Of a stretch of 64,000 nt of DNA, positions 1 to 11,586 are shown one piece after another; position 1 is the stretch's first letter, and every line of letters begins with the position of its first letter. Location: positions 40,059 through 104,058 of the forward strand of contig NW_004457278.1 in the NCBI RefSeq assembly GCF_000313135.1, read 5' to 3'. A program made the translations under genes and the position numbers. This DNA comes from Acanthamoeba castellanii str. Neff (taxonomy: Eukaryota; Discosea; Longamoebia; Acanthamoebidae). Under the pieces are notes generated by a model that saw nothing but the letters and a program-made list of their open reading frames with translations, had not been told where the DNA came from and did not search any database.

Positions 1-1486
1 GGGTGAGGTAACGACGTACAACGGACCACGGGGTGGTGACGTCCTCGCCGCCGTCGGCAGAGACCCGCGTGAGCTTGCCGTCGTCGTCTCCGTCGACGCC
101 GATCAAATACACCGCCGACCTCCGGTTCGTACAGTACACAATACCTGGAACGCCGCACACGTGAGCGTGTGTCGTGTGTGTCGTGTGTCGTGCGTGTGCG
201 TGTGCGTACCGAGACGCCGTTCGGTGGTTTCCCAGCCAACGGCAAGAAGCCGGCGGCCGTCGGGCAGCCAGCGCAACTGGCCGAAGGAGATGTGGGCGGG
301 CACGCGCAGGGCGCGCACCTTGCCTGTGGCCAGGTCGACCACGTGCGGGCGCGGGTTGGTCTTGCCCGGGAAGGTCTCGCCCCAGTCCTCGTTGAACTCG
401 TGCCACTTGCCCCGCTCCTTCTCTTTCTCCTGCCGCACAAAAAGAAATTATTAATTTTAATATTGGTAGTATTTTGCATTATAAATAATATTATTGTATT
501 ATTATAAAAATATTTAGTAGTGTTATTGGTGTCAGTGCCTTGTCGTCCTTGGCATCGCCGTTGTCGGCCTTGGGGGTGACGTCCCAAAAGGAGGGGAAGT
601 CCTTCTCCTCGCGCTTGGGCTCGGCGAGGTAGGCCACGCGTGTCTCGTCGCACGACCACACCAGCGACCCGAAGGTCTCTGTCTCTCGCCCCCACCACCA
701 TCACCACCACCACCACCGGTGTTGTCAACACCACACGTCAGCCCCATCTCACCAGCCCAGTGACCAGTAACGCGTTCAGCCCCATAGTGCGCACCATCCG
801 CGTACACGGCGCCGTGACAGTCCTGCAGCGGAATGTGCTGCACCAGGCTCGACCCCTCCCAGATCTGTCACGCGCGACACACAACACAACACACACACAC
901 ACACCACACGCGCCGCACACGACACGACACGTGTAATGTGAGTACAGTGGTGGCAAGTGATGGCTGGGTGCAGATAGAAGTGGTGGGGCTACCTCGAGGG
1001 CGGGCTTGGCTTGCTGGGGCGAGGGCGGTTCGGGGGTGTGGTTGGTGACCAGCGCGAGGAGGCCGCGCGAGGGCGAGGGACTCGAGAGCTGCACGTCCTT
1101 CACCTCCCACCCGAACCCGCCCACGGCCCGCACCCCGTCGCCGCCGCTGCCGCACTGGTAGCTGCGCCCGACGAGCCGGTTCTTGCGCCCGACCAGGTCC
1201 CTCTGCTTCGTCTATAGACATGGAACGGACGGTAACCCCACAAGTCAGCATGTGCGGTGTGCGACGCGTGTGGGGGGGGGGACTGCAGTACAAAGATGGT
1301 GGCTTCGATCTCGGTCGAAGATGCAGAGGGAGCTGCAGGATGAAGCCAGCCGCTGGCGACGCTGGGGAAGCGTGTGAGGTTCTGCCACAGGGCCGCATGC
1401 TGCGCCCCGCGCTCGCGTCGCACCTCGGCCTCCCGTGCCACGAACTCGGCCGCGCTCCCACTGCCATTCTTGCCGCAAGCCTCCAT
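1..1486 (-). CDS. Acylaminoacyl-peptidase (acylamino-acid-releasing enzyme), N-terminal propeller part, 3'-partial
   Basis: Spliced minus-strand gene that runs off the left edge; only the N-terminal half is present. It would be a cytosolic serine peptidase that removes N-acylated amino acids from peptides. Exons read MEACGKNGSG at the start (ATG complement of 1484-1486), then segments such as VQLSSPSPSRGLLALV, EIWEGSSLVQHIPLQD, SLVWSCDETRVAYLAEPKR, WHEFNEDWGETFPGKTNP and GIVYCTNRRSAVYLI. Order and spacing match the seven-bladed propeller of mammalian APEH (LEVWEKNRKL, YEDWGENMVSKS, FCTNRRSALYYVD). The alpha/beta hydrolase domain with the catalytic Ser-Asp-His lies outside the window. The introns are GT-rich and repetitive. 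It is divergent from the F-box gene, leaving about 66 bp for both promoters. The family call is fairly firm; exact exon edges are not. Confidence 0.8.
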
Positions 1487-1552
1487 CTTCTTCGGTTTGA
1501 TGTTATTTTTCTCTTCGTTTAACAAATTATTTATTTGTAAAAGAACCAAAAA

Positions 1553-2180
1553 ATGGAAACGCTCGATATCGAGGACCTGCCCGAGGAGGTCCTGCAGCAG
1601 GTGTTCCTTGCCCTCGGCCACCCGTCCCACCTGCCCACCGTCGCCCTCGTCAGCAGGCACGCCCACCACTTCTTTTGATTAATATATTTTTTTTATAAAA
1701 GATGAACAAATTCAATTTATTTATTCGTTCTTGTTGTATGTGGGGGGGGGCAATTTGCAGGAAATGGCATCGGGTGAGCAGCGACAGGGCCGTGCAGAGG
1801 CTGTGGTGGTGGAACCTCGGTCCGCGCCTGCATTGGCCGCCGCGCCATCGATGCCGCTCGTCGCTCACCTGCTGTGGCCAGGGCCTCGACCCCGAGTTCA
1901 CCCTGTTCGCCGAGAACCAGGTACACCATGTTGTTTGCTGGTCGTGGTGGCGTCTCGGCCATCAGCAGCTCACTTTTTGTGTCGCGTGCGTCGTGTGCTT
2001 GTGTGTCGTGTGTCGTGTGTCGTGTGTCGTGTGTCGTGTTGCGTGTCGTGTTCTCGCTGGGGCTCTTTGTAGGTGGAGATCGAGCAACCGGTGCGAATTG
2101 CCGATGTACGGCCCGACAAGGAATGGCGGCCGCCAAAGCCCCAACTGCTCCACGCAACCCCCGCGTGTGTTTATCGCTGA
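1553..2180 (+). CDS. F-box domain protein, short model with uncertain 3' end
   Basis: Starts at an ATG after an A-rich leader. Exon 1 encodes METLDIEDLPEEVLQQVFLA and continues to TVALVSR; exon 2 continues KWHRVSSDRAVQRLWWWNL. Together these give a typical F-box: LPxEVLxxVF, then LVSRxWxxxxxDxxLWxxL. Such proteins usually tether substrates to an SCF ubiquitin ligase through Skp1. The join needs a GC-AG intron (donor AG|GCACGC at about 1657, acceptor before 1760). Exon 3 from about 2074 reads VEIEQPVRIADVRPDKEWRP and reaches a TGA at 2178-2180. An open stretch at 2328-2520 may be a further exon reached by another splice, so the C-terminus is unresolved. No substrate-binding repeat was recognised. 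Confidence 0.6.
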
Positions 2181-2523
2181 GGCTCGCCCACGGGCCTGCA
2201 GAGCGCTGCTTGTGTGCACCGCCACCCCCCCCCCGCTCTTCTTCGTATTCTCAAAGTAGCTCATCTGCTGCGACCAAGGTGTAAAATTATTTTTTTTCAA
2301 ATTGTCCCGTGTTTCGCGTTATTTTAAGGGCGCGGTGGACGTCAGCGAAACTGCGTTTCCGGCAGTTCCTGTTCAGGAACAGAAGTCCATTCCGTTTCCT
2401 TGCCCGGCGTTGTCAGGGTGGGCACGGCGTGACTGCTTTTTTCTTTCTTCTGCACACCTTCTTTGCGTTCAATCTGTCGCGATTGAACGGCAAAGATCAC
2501 AAGAGTGACTCGCTGCTATCCAC
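2181..2523. other. Interval between F-box gene and glutamine amidotransferase
   Basis: GC-rich open sequence at about 2328-2520 follows a T-rich, acceptor-like tract ending ttttaag. It could be a last exon of the F-box gene or a 5' leader of the next gene. No conserved domain was recognised in any frame. Confidence 0.4.
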
Positions 2524-4571
2524 ATGTGCCGGTGCGCTCCTCGCCATAATACAAGACATACACAATACAACAATCTACGTACCTTATGATTATTATAATA
2601 TTCTAACGTCTTCCTTTTCCTCCGGGCTGCCAGGTGGATGGTCTACAAGGTATTATCTCCCCTTTTTAATAAACTTGTTTATTCCACAACGCCGTACACA
2701 TGTTTCACTTTTATTATTTTATTTTATTGTTTAACAAATTGTTTTTATTTTATTTGCTAAAGGGCCAGGAGGTGTTGCTGGCGGAGCTGGTGACGCGCCC
2801 GTCGAATTCGATCATTCACCAGAGCCGCCACAGTCCGTACCTGCCCTACCTGCAGGGCACCGCGGAGGAGATCAAAGCCCGCAACCACGCCATCAATGGC
2901 GACGGGTTCGGCGTGGCCTGGTACGACCACATCTGCACCGAGGAGCCCTGCGTCTTCACCTCCGTCCAGCCCTCGTGGCACTGCTCCAATCTCCAGAACC
3001 TCGCCCACCACATCCGGTACGCGCGTGTGTGCGTGCGTGTGCGTGTGTGCGTGTGTGTGTGTGCGTGTGTGCGGTCATGGACTGACACGATGTAATGTTC
3101 TGGTGGTGGGGGAACGCGTAGCACGCACTGTATCTTCGCCCATGTGCGCGCAGGTACGCAGCTCGCGGCCCATAAGCGATGGCTTCCTTGTTCCTTCGAG
3201 GACTAATCGGCTCTCCGTGTGCGCACGCGCGTGGTGTAGCGTCGCCGGGCTCGCTCATAGCTCAATCCAACTGCCACCCGTTCAAATTCGGGAGGTAATA
3301 TATATATATATATTATATATATATTGTATAATACCAAATGGGGCTCACCCACAGCTTTTCTTCTGCTGTGATGTGCCGTCAACAGGCTGCTGTTCATGCA
3401 CAACGGCGGCATCGCCCACTTTGAACAGATCAAGTACTCCATCCTGCACAGCATCCAACGCACGAGCGCCAGCTACATCCGTGGTACCAGCTCCTCCCCC
3501 TCCCCCTCCTTCGCTTTGCATTTGTCACCCGAGCCTTAGTCTCGTGGTAGTCGTTGATGATGATGATGGTTGGTTGGTTGTTGGTTGTTGCCGCTGCTGC
3601 TGATGTTGTTGGTTGTGTTGATGCTGGTTGTTGATGGTTGTTGGTTGTTGGTCGGTTGTTGTCGTGCCAGGCACGACGGACAGCGAGCACGCTGGTGCGC
3701 TGTTGGTGCACTACCTGGGCGACCCCAATGCCGTGCACGACGGCCACGCCCTTAAGGCACGCAGCCGTCCCCCGCGCAAGCCAGCCAGTTGTCAATTGCG
3801 ATTGCTAAATTCGTGTGGCCATGTCTTGCGTGTGTTGCGTGTGTTGCGTGTGTTGCGTGTGGCGACATGCAGGGAGCCATGCTCAAGATGATGTCACATT
3901 TGGTCGGGCTGATTCGTTGGCAGGAAGCCAAGATGTCGCCCACCAGCCCCCACCACGAGCCAACACAACAGCATACCTGCGGTGCGCCAATCCCCTCTCT
4001 GTCCTAATGTTTCTATGTATATCTTACATTCTCACATTCACGTTCACGTTCACGTTCATATTCTTATTTACAACCGAAAAAGCGAAACTGACCGTCGCCC
4101 TGTGGTGTCCACGCAGAGGGCCACATGCCCTCGTCCCTCAACTTTGCCGTGACCGATGGCCGGGTGGTGATTGCCACGCGATATCGCGATTCCAAGTATG
4201 CACCACACGACACACGACACACGACACACACGACACACGACACACACGACACATACAGCACACACACGACGCACATGACACACGCAGCACGCACACGATG
4301 GTTGTCACTCACCTCCTCTGGGCGGGTGGTACGATGCGCGTCGGACAGGGAGCAGGACCCGCCCAGCCTGTACTATTCCGAGGCGCAGCAGATGATCGAC
4401 GAGGACGGTGCCGCGTCCCCCATGTGCTGGAAATACCCCTCCAAGCGGCTGGTGCGTATCTCCACTCCACGCTTTGTTGTCCCCCCCCCTTAGCGCATCG
4501 CAACTCACGTGGCGCACACGTCACACGCACCACCGCACACGCACACACTACACGCACACATGCGACACACA

Positions 4572-4617
<46 letters not shown>

Positions 4618-5690
4618 CACACACACGTATCACCGCACACATGCGTAATGCGCAGATCGACTCGATTGTGATCTCGTCGGAGCCGCTGACCAAGGACGAG
4701 GCGGCGTGGAAGCTGGTGCCGCGCAACCACCTGCTGGTGGTCACCAATAGCCAACGCACCGTCATAGAACCCATCCACCTCCGCACCCTCTACTCCTCCA
4801 GCGACTCTGTCGGTATGCCTCTTTTTCTTCTGCTTCTTCTTCGTTCTTCTTCGTTCTTCTTCCCAGCTGCGTGCGGTCGTTGTGCGGTGGCGCGTGTGCG
4901 TGTGCGTGTGCTAATATATATATCGAACGAAACAGATATCTTCGAGCCGGACGCGAGTGCCAGCGAGCTGGCGGCGGCGGGCAAGTGGGACGAGAGCCAG
5001 CAGGCGGCGACCCAGTTGGCCGCGGCGGCGCTGGCCACCATTCCCTCGTCGATCTCGCTCGCCGTCCCCACCCGCGCCCAGGCCCAGGCCCACCGCCAGC
5101 ACACCCGACGACACAGTGCCCAGTCCCACCCCGCGGCTGCCGGTGCCGCCGTCGGCTCGCCCAGGGGCAGCAGCGACGCCGCCAAGCCGCCCAAGCGCAA
5201 GACCGTCAGCAGCACCAACCTCGTCGCCGCGGGCGCGGCCGACCGCCTCCGCAGCAAACACAGCCGCAGCCGAAGCGGCGGCGACAAGGCGGTGGTAGAC
5301 AAGGTGGTCGGCGGCGACAAGGGCGACGACAAGGCGGGGGTCGACGACGAGAAGAAGAATCCGTGGAAGGGGAAGGAGGAGACGCGCGAGGAGTGGAACG
5401 AGCGCGAAGATGCGATCACGAAGCAGCAGGACGACGAGCTGAAGAAGAAGATGAAGAAGAAGGAGCTGAAGCAACAGATGCAGGAAAGGGGGAGCGGTGG
5501 TGGCGAGAAGATCTCCGCCAGCACGACGGGTGCTGACGAGACGACGACCGCGACGCTGCGATCGCTGGTGGACTTCTGGCGCGGCTTCGCGACGGGCCTG
5601 TGCGCGGCGCTGGTGCTGCTGGCGCTCGTGTTCACCGCAGTCTATCTCGGCGTGGCGCAAACAACACAGCGCCACAAGGAAGACCTTTGA
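2524..5690 (+). CDS. Class II glutamine amidotransferase, DUG3/YafJ type, with C-terminal membrane anchor
   Basis: An N-terminal-nucleophile glutamine amidotransferase; yeast DUG3 acts in glutathione degradation. The first two exons are tiny: 2524-2531 (ATGTGCCG) and 2634-2649, giving MCRWMVYK. This places the catalytic Cys2 directly after the initiator Met. Later exons: 2763-3016 (GQEVLLAELVTRPSNSIIHQ, then NGDGFGVAWY), 3122-3153 (IFAHVRA), 3240-3294 (SPGSLIAQSNCHPFKFGR), 3386-3483 (LLFMHNGGIAHF), 3671-3756, 3873 on, then PSSLNFAVTDGRVVIATRY, ISSEPLTKDEAAWKLVPRNH and the last exon 4936-5690. The family usually ends soon after this core. Here about 250 extra residues follow: Ala/Ser-rich, then a Lys/Glu coiled-coil-like stretch, then one hydrophobic helix (GFATGLCAALVLLALVFTAV) near the C-terminus, suggesting a tail anchor. 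One intron (after 3756) uses a GC donor. Confidence 0.85.
4574..4613. repeat. (CA)n microsatellite in intron
   Basis: About 20 uninterrupted CA units inside an intron of the glutamine amidotransferase gene. Confidence 0.9.
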
Positions 5691-5909
5691 AGAACTATAT
5701 TATGCGTGTGAATGATCTTTTTAAACAAACATGTGCTTGCTGTACGGCCGAGGGTGGCTTCCATGGAGAAATAGAATTCGCATGTTACACAACGTGTATG
5801 TTGTGCCGAGTGCGTACGGTTGACTAGCTATTTCCGAGCTCTACGTTGCGGTGGACGGTCCACACAGCCCCCTCATGCCTACAAACAACTGGCAAAACAA
5901 ATAAAAGAT

Positions 5910-5991
5910 TGAACGGAGTGGGATTTGAACCCACGCATCCGAAGATAACAGTGCCTTAAACTGTCGCCTTAGACCGCTCGGCCATCCGTCC
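5910..5991 (-). tRNA. tRNA-Leu (anticodon AAG)
   Basis: The reverse strand folds as an 82-nt cloverleaf. The acceptor stem GGACGGA pairs with TCCGTTC and the discriminator is A. The D arm is GCCGAGCGGTCTAAGGC. The anticodon stem ACAGT/ACTGT encloses loop TTAAGGC, giving anticodon AAG. A long type-II variable arm and a GTGGG-TTCAAAT-CCCAC T arm follow. An identical copy lies at 23304-23385. No intron. Confidence 0.95.
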
Positions 5992-6233
5992 CGTTAAAAT
6001 TATTACTCCTCCCATTATCCACGCCACACCGACCTGCCTCGATGCTAAAATTCTCTAGAATACCCCACACATTGCAGCTCCACGTACACAAATCACCACC
6101 CCTCCATGGTGGGCGGGATACTCACAGGAGAGAACAAGACGCCCACCCTCACACCAAAGCAACACACCAGGTACTGCATTTGGCAAAATAGCCAAAGCTT
6201 GTCAGCAAGCCGCTTCATTTGCGCGCTATGTGC

Positions 6234-7443
6234 TTACTTGGCCTTGCCCTGGGCAGCCACACCAGCGATGGCGTTGCGCACAGTTTCCTGCACAGAAGAA
6301 GGGGTGGAACTGTGAGAACAGCTGGGCGAAGAGGAAAGCAAAAGAAAAAAAGGAAGAAATGGAGGCCAGGGTGCCACTCACCTCATCGGCGAGGTAGTAG
6401 TGCTTGATGGGCTTGAGGTCGGCGTCGAGCTCATAGACGAGCGGGATGGCGGTGGGGATGTTGAGCTCGGTGATCTCAGACTCAGGCACATTGTCCAGGT
6501 ACTTCACGAGCGCCCTCAAGCTGCGACGATCAAACCGACAAAATGAGGATTGGCGCGCAGACACAACACACACACACACAACACACACAACAGGGCTCCG
6601 GAGGGCGAACCTGTTGCCGTGAGCGGCGACGATGACACGCTTGCCGGACTTGATGGCGGGGGCAATGGTGTCGTGCCAGTAGGGCAGGAAGCGCTCGACG
6701 GTGTCGGCCAGCGACTCGGTCTTGGGCAGCAGGCCGGCGTCCAGATCGGCGTACCTCCTGTCCTTGCCTAGAGGAGAGACCGCACACGTGTGCACGCCCA
6801 AGTTAGTGACACACACGTACGCACGCGCGCGCGCGCGGCGGTGAGTAGTGGGTACCGGGGAAGCGCTCGTCGGTCTCATCGAGAGCGGGGGGAGGGATGG
6901 CGTAGGCCCTCCTCCAGATCTTGACCTGGTCCTCGCCGTGCTTGGCAGCGGTCTCGGCCTTGTCCAGACCCTGGAGAGCACCGTAGTGCCTTTCGTTCAG
7001 GCGCCAGCTCTTGTGCTCGGGAATCCACTGCATAAGGCGAGGATCGCTGGATGTTAAAATTTGTAGTGCACAAGAATGTGGGGTGATGGATGATGTGCGA
7101 GTTGTGGGGGGGGGGACAACGGATCAACGAACGTTAAGATCGAGCTCGTTGAGGACGAGCCAGAGAGTCCTGATGGCACGCTTGAGCACGCTGGTGTAGG
7201 CAACATCGAAGGTGTAGCCACCGTCCTTCAGAGCCTGCCGTCATCAATAAATCAGAAGAATAATCAGAAGATGCGTCTTCCTTTGAATTGTTCGTGGATT
7301 TGTGATCAAAGGGACCTTGGCAGCGGTAAGAGCCTCCTCGATGCCCTTGTCCGAGAGATCGACGTCAGTCCAGCCCGTGAAGCGGTTCTCCTTGTTCCAG
7401 GTGCTCTCGCCGTGGCGAATCAACACAACCTTGTACGTGGCCA
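6234..7443 (-). CDS. Phosphoglycerate mutase, 2,3-bisphosphoglycerate-dependent type
   Basis: Glycolytic enzyme that interconverts 3- and 2-phosphoglycerate in the cytosol. The ATG is the complement of 7441-7443. Exon 1 opens [20 protein letters not shown] with the RHGE signature holding the catalytic histidine, then [13 protein letters not shown]. Later exons carry [34 protein letters not shown] (another family signature), [20 protein letters not shown] followed by VAAHGN with the second active-site histidine, and [19 protein letters not shown]. It ends ...[11 protein letters not shown]. All core motifs are intact over about six exons; introns are short. It is divergent from the STAT gene across about 480 bp. 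Confidence 0.95.
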
Positions 7444-7922
7444 TCTTTTGTGCTTCCTTACAAACTCGATTTGCTCTCTCTGTTTGCAGAAAACAGCCAA
7501 CACTCTTGGCCTGGCCAAACCAAGGCCACATGTCCCAACTCACCCCAAATATGTGCAACCATCAACCAACTCCAACTTGCATGCTCCAGCACCTCCTCCC
7601 AGGTGGGTGAGGTGATGAGACCTCCTGGCCTCTCCCTTTGCGGCCGCATCACCATGGCTTGCCTTTTGAAGGGAAAGGAACGGTGCCATTTTGAACTTCA
7701 TTTTGGCGTTCGGTGCAGACTGGGCGGAGCCACCGCGGGGTGGGAGGCCCGAGGGAACACAGGCTTTTTCATCTTGCAACACACAACAAGAAGACGTAGT
7801 ACGGCTAGTCTACGGGCAGCATCCTCTCTGGCTGTTCTGCCCCGACAATCCTCAACAGAGGTAGAACGAACTTGCCATTTTGCACCAACACGATCCCTTC
7901 GTTCTTGAAGATCTAAATCGAG
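7444..7922. promoter_or_regulatory. Divergent intergenic region between phosphoglycerate mutase and STAT
   Basis: Holds both promoters and 5' leaders. No supported coding sequence. No defined element was recognised. Confidence 0.4.
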
Positions 7923-10808
7923 ATGGAAGCGGAAGATGAAAGCACCACGCCAGGGTTCTCGCCAAGTGGAAAGCGCTACGCGACGGGAGGCCAGATGAAC
8001 ACCCAACAGGCGATAAATCACCAACAGCATAAGGCGAAGCGAAAGCGGACGGTGTCGATGTCGACCGACGACCTGCCTTTGAGCGCCCTCGGTGTCAACC
8101 AGCTCCTTGCCGCCCAACAAGATGGCAGCCTTCTCAACCACCAGCATCCGCAACACAATTCGGCATCTTCCACTACGATTTCTGATAGTTCTCCGTCAAT
8201 GCCAGGGGAGCACCTCTACGCGCCTATGCCCTCGCCCTTCGGGATGGGGCCGCCATCAACGCCGTCGTCCACCTCGCAGCTGTCGAATTCATATGGCATG
8301 TCTTCGATCTTTGGCCGCTCGTTGGATGCCGATGCGCTCCTCGGTGGGGCCGACTCGTTCAACAACTCTCTCGATGCCGCCTATTGGCACAAGTTTATCA
8401 CCACGTACGTCGGCAGATCTCCTTCTTCCCCCTCTTTCCTCCCTACGCACAAAATCAACACTCTACTTCTTTATTCATCTCTCGCTCTCTCTACGTCTAC
8501 AGGGACGGCGACGAGCTGGAGCGCGAGTCTCAACAGGTCACGGCCGAGGCCATGAACCGCTCGTACATGTACACACAACAAGAAGGTGCCGCAGCGCCCC
8601 CCCCCTCCTACACCCTATTTTCGACGAGGCCGCAAGTCTTACTTCTTCTTCTTCTTCTACTCCTTCTTCTTCTACGCGCCGAGCAGGACTCCTCTACGGC
8701 ATGTTGCCGCCCACGCCGCACCACGACTCCCACTCCGTGCCTCCTCACATGCTCGGCTCGTCGTCTTCTTCCTCCTCCTCCTCTACGTCCGCAGGATCCC
8801 CTTCGCTGTTGCTGTCGCCGCCCTCCTCGTCGTCCTCCTCCATGTCGACCTCTGGCCACCTGCCGCTGCTCACGCCCAAGCCCGACCTGTCGTCGTCGGC
8901 AGCTGCGGCCGACATCAGGCTGTCGTCGTCGGGCCTCACCGGCTCGCGATCGGGCGACACGCCCAAGGGCCTGCTGGCGCGGATCAACATGCTCGAGCAG
9001 ACCATCGACGGACAGCTCAAATCGCTGAAGTACCTGCAGAGCAACCTCATGGAGGACCTCACCAACACGGCCGAGCTGATCAAGGTCCAGCAGACGCAGG
9101 AGGAGGTCAGCAAGCACCTCGCACACTCGATCGGCACGCTCAACCAGCTCAACGACACGCAGATCCTCGTCGCCATCGACGCCCACCGCCTGTCCAACCT
9201 GCTCGACAAGCTCGACCTCCACGCCCAGCGGCTGCGCATCTACCAGGAGGAGCTCACCCACGCCCTCTCCGGCCAGCCCTACATCGCCACCGCCGCGCTC
9301 ATCATCACCAAGCAGCCCTTCCCCTGCACCATCAAGCAGGGCAAGTCCATCGACGAGCCCGTCGAGGTACGCACCCGCGCTGCCGTTCCTGTTCGCATGG
9401 CACGCCGAACCAAACTGACCGTGTGTCGTGTGTCGTGTAGATCACGTTGTTGACGGGTGCCAAGGTCGAGATCCAGAAGATGGGTCCCGTCAAGGCGGAG
9501 ATGCTGAGCGACGACACGACGCCCGTGCCCAAGAAGAAGAACACCGAACCCCCGGTGCAGAACGGCGTGCAGCACATGCGGGAGGAGGGCGTGGCCATTT
9601 TCCGCAACCTCATGTTCCCCCACGGCTCTCGCGTCAAGACTGTCAACATCCGCTTCTCGCAAGAGGTACACGCACCACCGCACACGCACCACCGCACACG
9701 GTGGATTATTTGAGCTCACCGCGTGCGTGATCACACGCAGTTGACGATCAACGGTCGGATGGTGACGATTCACTCGGAGCCGTCGAAGCCGTTCATCGTG
9801 ATGACCAATCACGGCCAGCGCTCGGCCACCGAGGGCAAGCTCCTCAAGAAGAGCCGCGCCTTCGATCGTCCCTCCATCCCCTGGCCCGGTACGCTCACCA
9901 CCACCACAGCCACCACCTCGCGGGCAGGCGTGGGGGCCCAGCTGCCACGTCATCACTTTCGTCGACACCTGACTCACGCTCGTATTTTTAAATCCAACTG
10001 TCGACAATGCATAAAGCGTTTGCGAATTCGCTGCAGCTGCACTACCTGAAGGAGACAAAGCAGGACCCGATGAAGCCCCTGCGGATCCTCTCCTTCCGCG
10101 ACCTGGAGTACATCCGCCACTACAAGTTCGGCGGCAAGTCCACCATCTCGTCGAAGGAGTACGACAGCTTCTGGGAGTGGTTCGGCAGCATCCTCTACAA
10201 GATCCGCAACCCACAGAAGCACATCCTCCCCATGTGGATCAAGGGTACGCATGTGTGTGTGTGTGTGTGTGTCGTGCGGCTATTAACTCGTGTATGCGTG
10301 TAGGATTGATCTACGGATTGATTTCGCGCGAGGAGTGCGACAGCCTGATGCAGGCGCAGAACGCGCTGCCGGGCTCGTTCCTCATCCGCTTCTCGGACAG
10401 CTGCGCCGGCCAGTTCGTGGTGGTCTACGTCACCCAGAGCACCTCCGCTTCCGGCCAGCCCGCCTCTGAAGTCAAGCACTACCTGCTCCAGGTACGTGCG
10501 CGCTGTACGTGTGCGACGATGTAAGTCGACTCCCAAGTCTCACCACACACACACACGACACACACACGACCACACACACACACCACACACGCAAAATCAC
10601 ATCACAGAGCGAGGTGGAGAAGAGGGGCACGCTGCCGGACTTCCTGCGCAGCTGCGATAAGCTGCGGTACGTACTGGTGCGCCAGTGCGAGTCGGACACG
10701 GGGGAGATCACCCTCAAGCCCGTGCCGAAAGACACCATTCTCGAGTCCTACTACAGCAAGGAGCACGCCGCCAACCTCCCGCCGGGCTACGACATCTCCG
10801 GCCTCTGA
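7923..10808 (+). CDS. STAT-family transcription factor with C-terminal SH2 domain
   Basis: A latent transcription factor of the STAT class, expected to dimerise through phosphotyrosine-SH2 contacts and bind DNA. ATG at 7923. The N-terminus (about 250 residues) is Ser/Gln-rich and disordered, with a basic patch KAKRKRTVSM. A helical region follows (LLARINMLEQTIDGQLKSLK through LDLHAQRLRIYQEELTH), like the STAT coiled coil. The DNA-binding-type domain runs from PYIATAALIITKQPFPCTIK to VTIHSEPSKPFIVMTNHGQR. The linker includes ILSFRDLEYIRHYKFGGKS and FWEWFGSILYKIR. The SH2 domain runs from GLIYGLISREECDSLM through PGSFLIRFSDSCAGQFVVVY, where FLIRFSDS holds the phosphotyrosine-binding arginine. 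The protein ends PPGYDISGL; that tyrosine sits where a STAT activation tyrosine is expected. Dictyostelium STATs share this layout. About eight exons; no frame break seen. Confidence 0.88.
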
Positions 10809-11586
10809 AGGGGGGGGGAGATGACCATGCGCCTGAACGAACCCGCAGCCGACACTTCCAGCCACCGCGCTGCCGAGTCTGTCATCGGCGTTGTCGTCCA
10901 ACGCGTGCGTCATCGCGCCGCGACACCGGCCGCGTGATGGATTCGCGATGAAAGCAAAACAATTTTGGCCCCGCGTGTAACGTGGTGTGTGCACAACTCC
11001 TGGCATCTCCAAAGTGTTGCACCGAGTCTCTGAGCCGAATTCGGCTTTAAATGTTGCGCTCTCTCGTGTCACGTGCGAAGAAGAACAAATCAGGCCGTTG
11101 AGGAACTTGCGCGTTCCTGGGTCTGGGGAGCAATCGATTAATGGCAAAGGCAAGATAGCGTCATCAAGTTGGGGCGCCGGGAGCTGATTGGGCACCGATT
11201 AGTGGGCACGTGGGGGTGGGGGTGCATGATACCTTATACCCGATCAACCCTCAACCTCCCCGTGTGCAAGATCGCGGCGAGGCCTGGGTTGCATGGCCTC
11301 CCGTACGGGAGTGAGAGCCACTGTGTCGCGACAGGCGAAAAGAGGGGGGAAGAAGATGGAAAGAGGACCACTCAGGTTCTGGCCAGCGCCCGTTACACTC
11401 GGCTGAGTGTGGTTCACCCCACGCCGCCACTTACGAGATGAAGAACAGAGAACACCTTCCCCCAGCCCATTCGCACTAACTCGCGCCCACACAAGAAGGC
11501 GACCATCCCCCTCCACTAGGTGCTGCCAGCAACCCAGAGACAAGCACCCCCACACAACAAGAAGAAAGTTCCCACTACTACACGGC
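10809..11586. other. Intergenic region after STAT
   Basis: About 780 bp holding the STAT 3' UTR, a short GC-poorer stretch, and the leader of the next gene. Nothing coding is supported on either strand. Confidence 0.4.

Noticed and set aside
4790..5675. Long minus-strand ORFs opposite the amidotransferase tail
   Set aside because: Low-complexity antisense shadows of a GC-rich coding exon.
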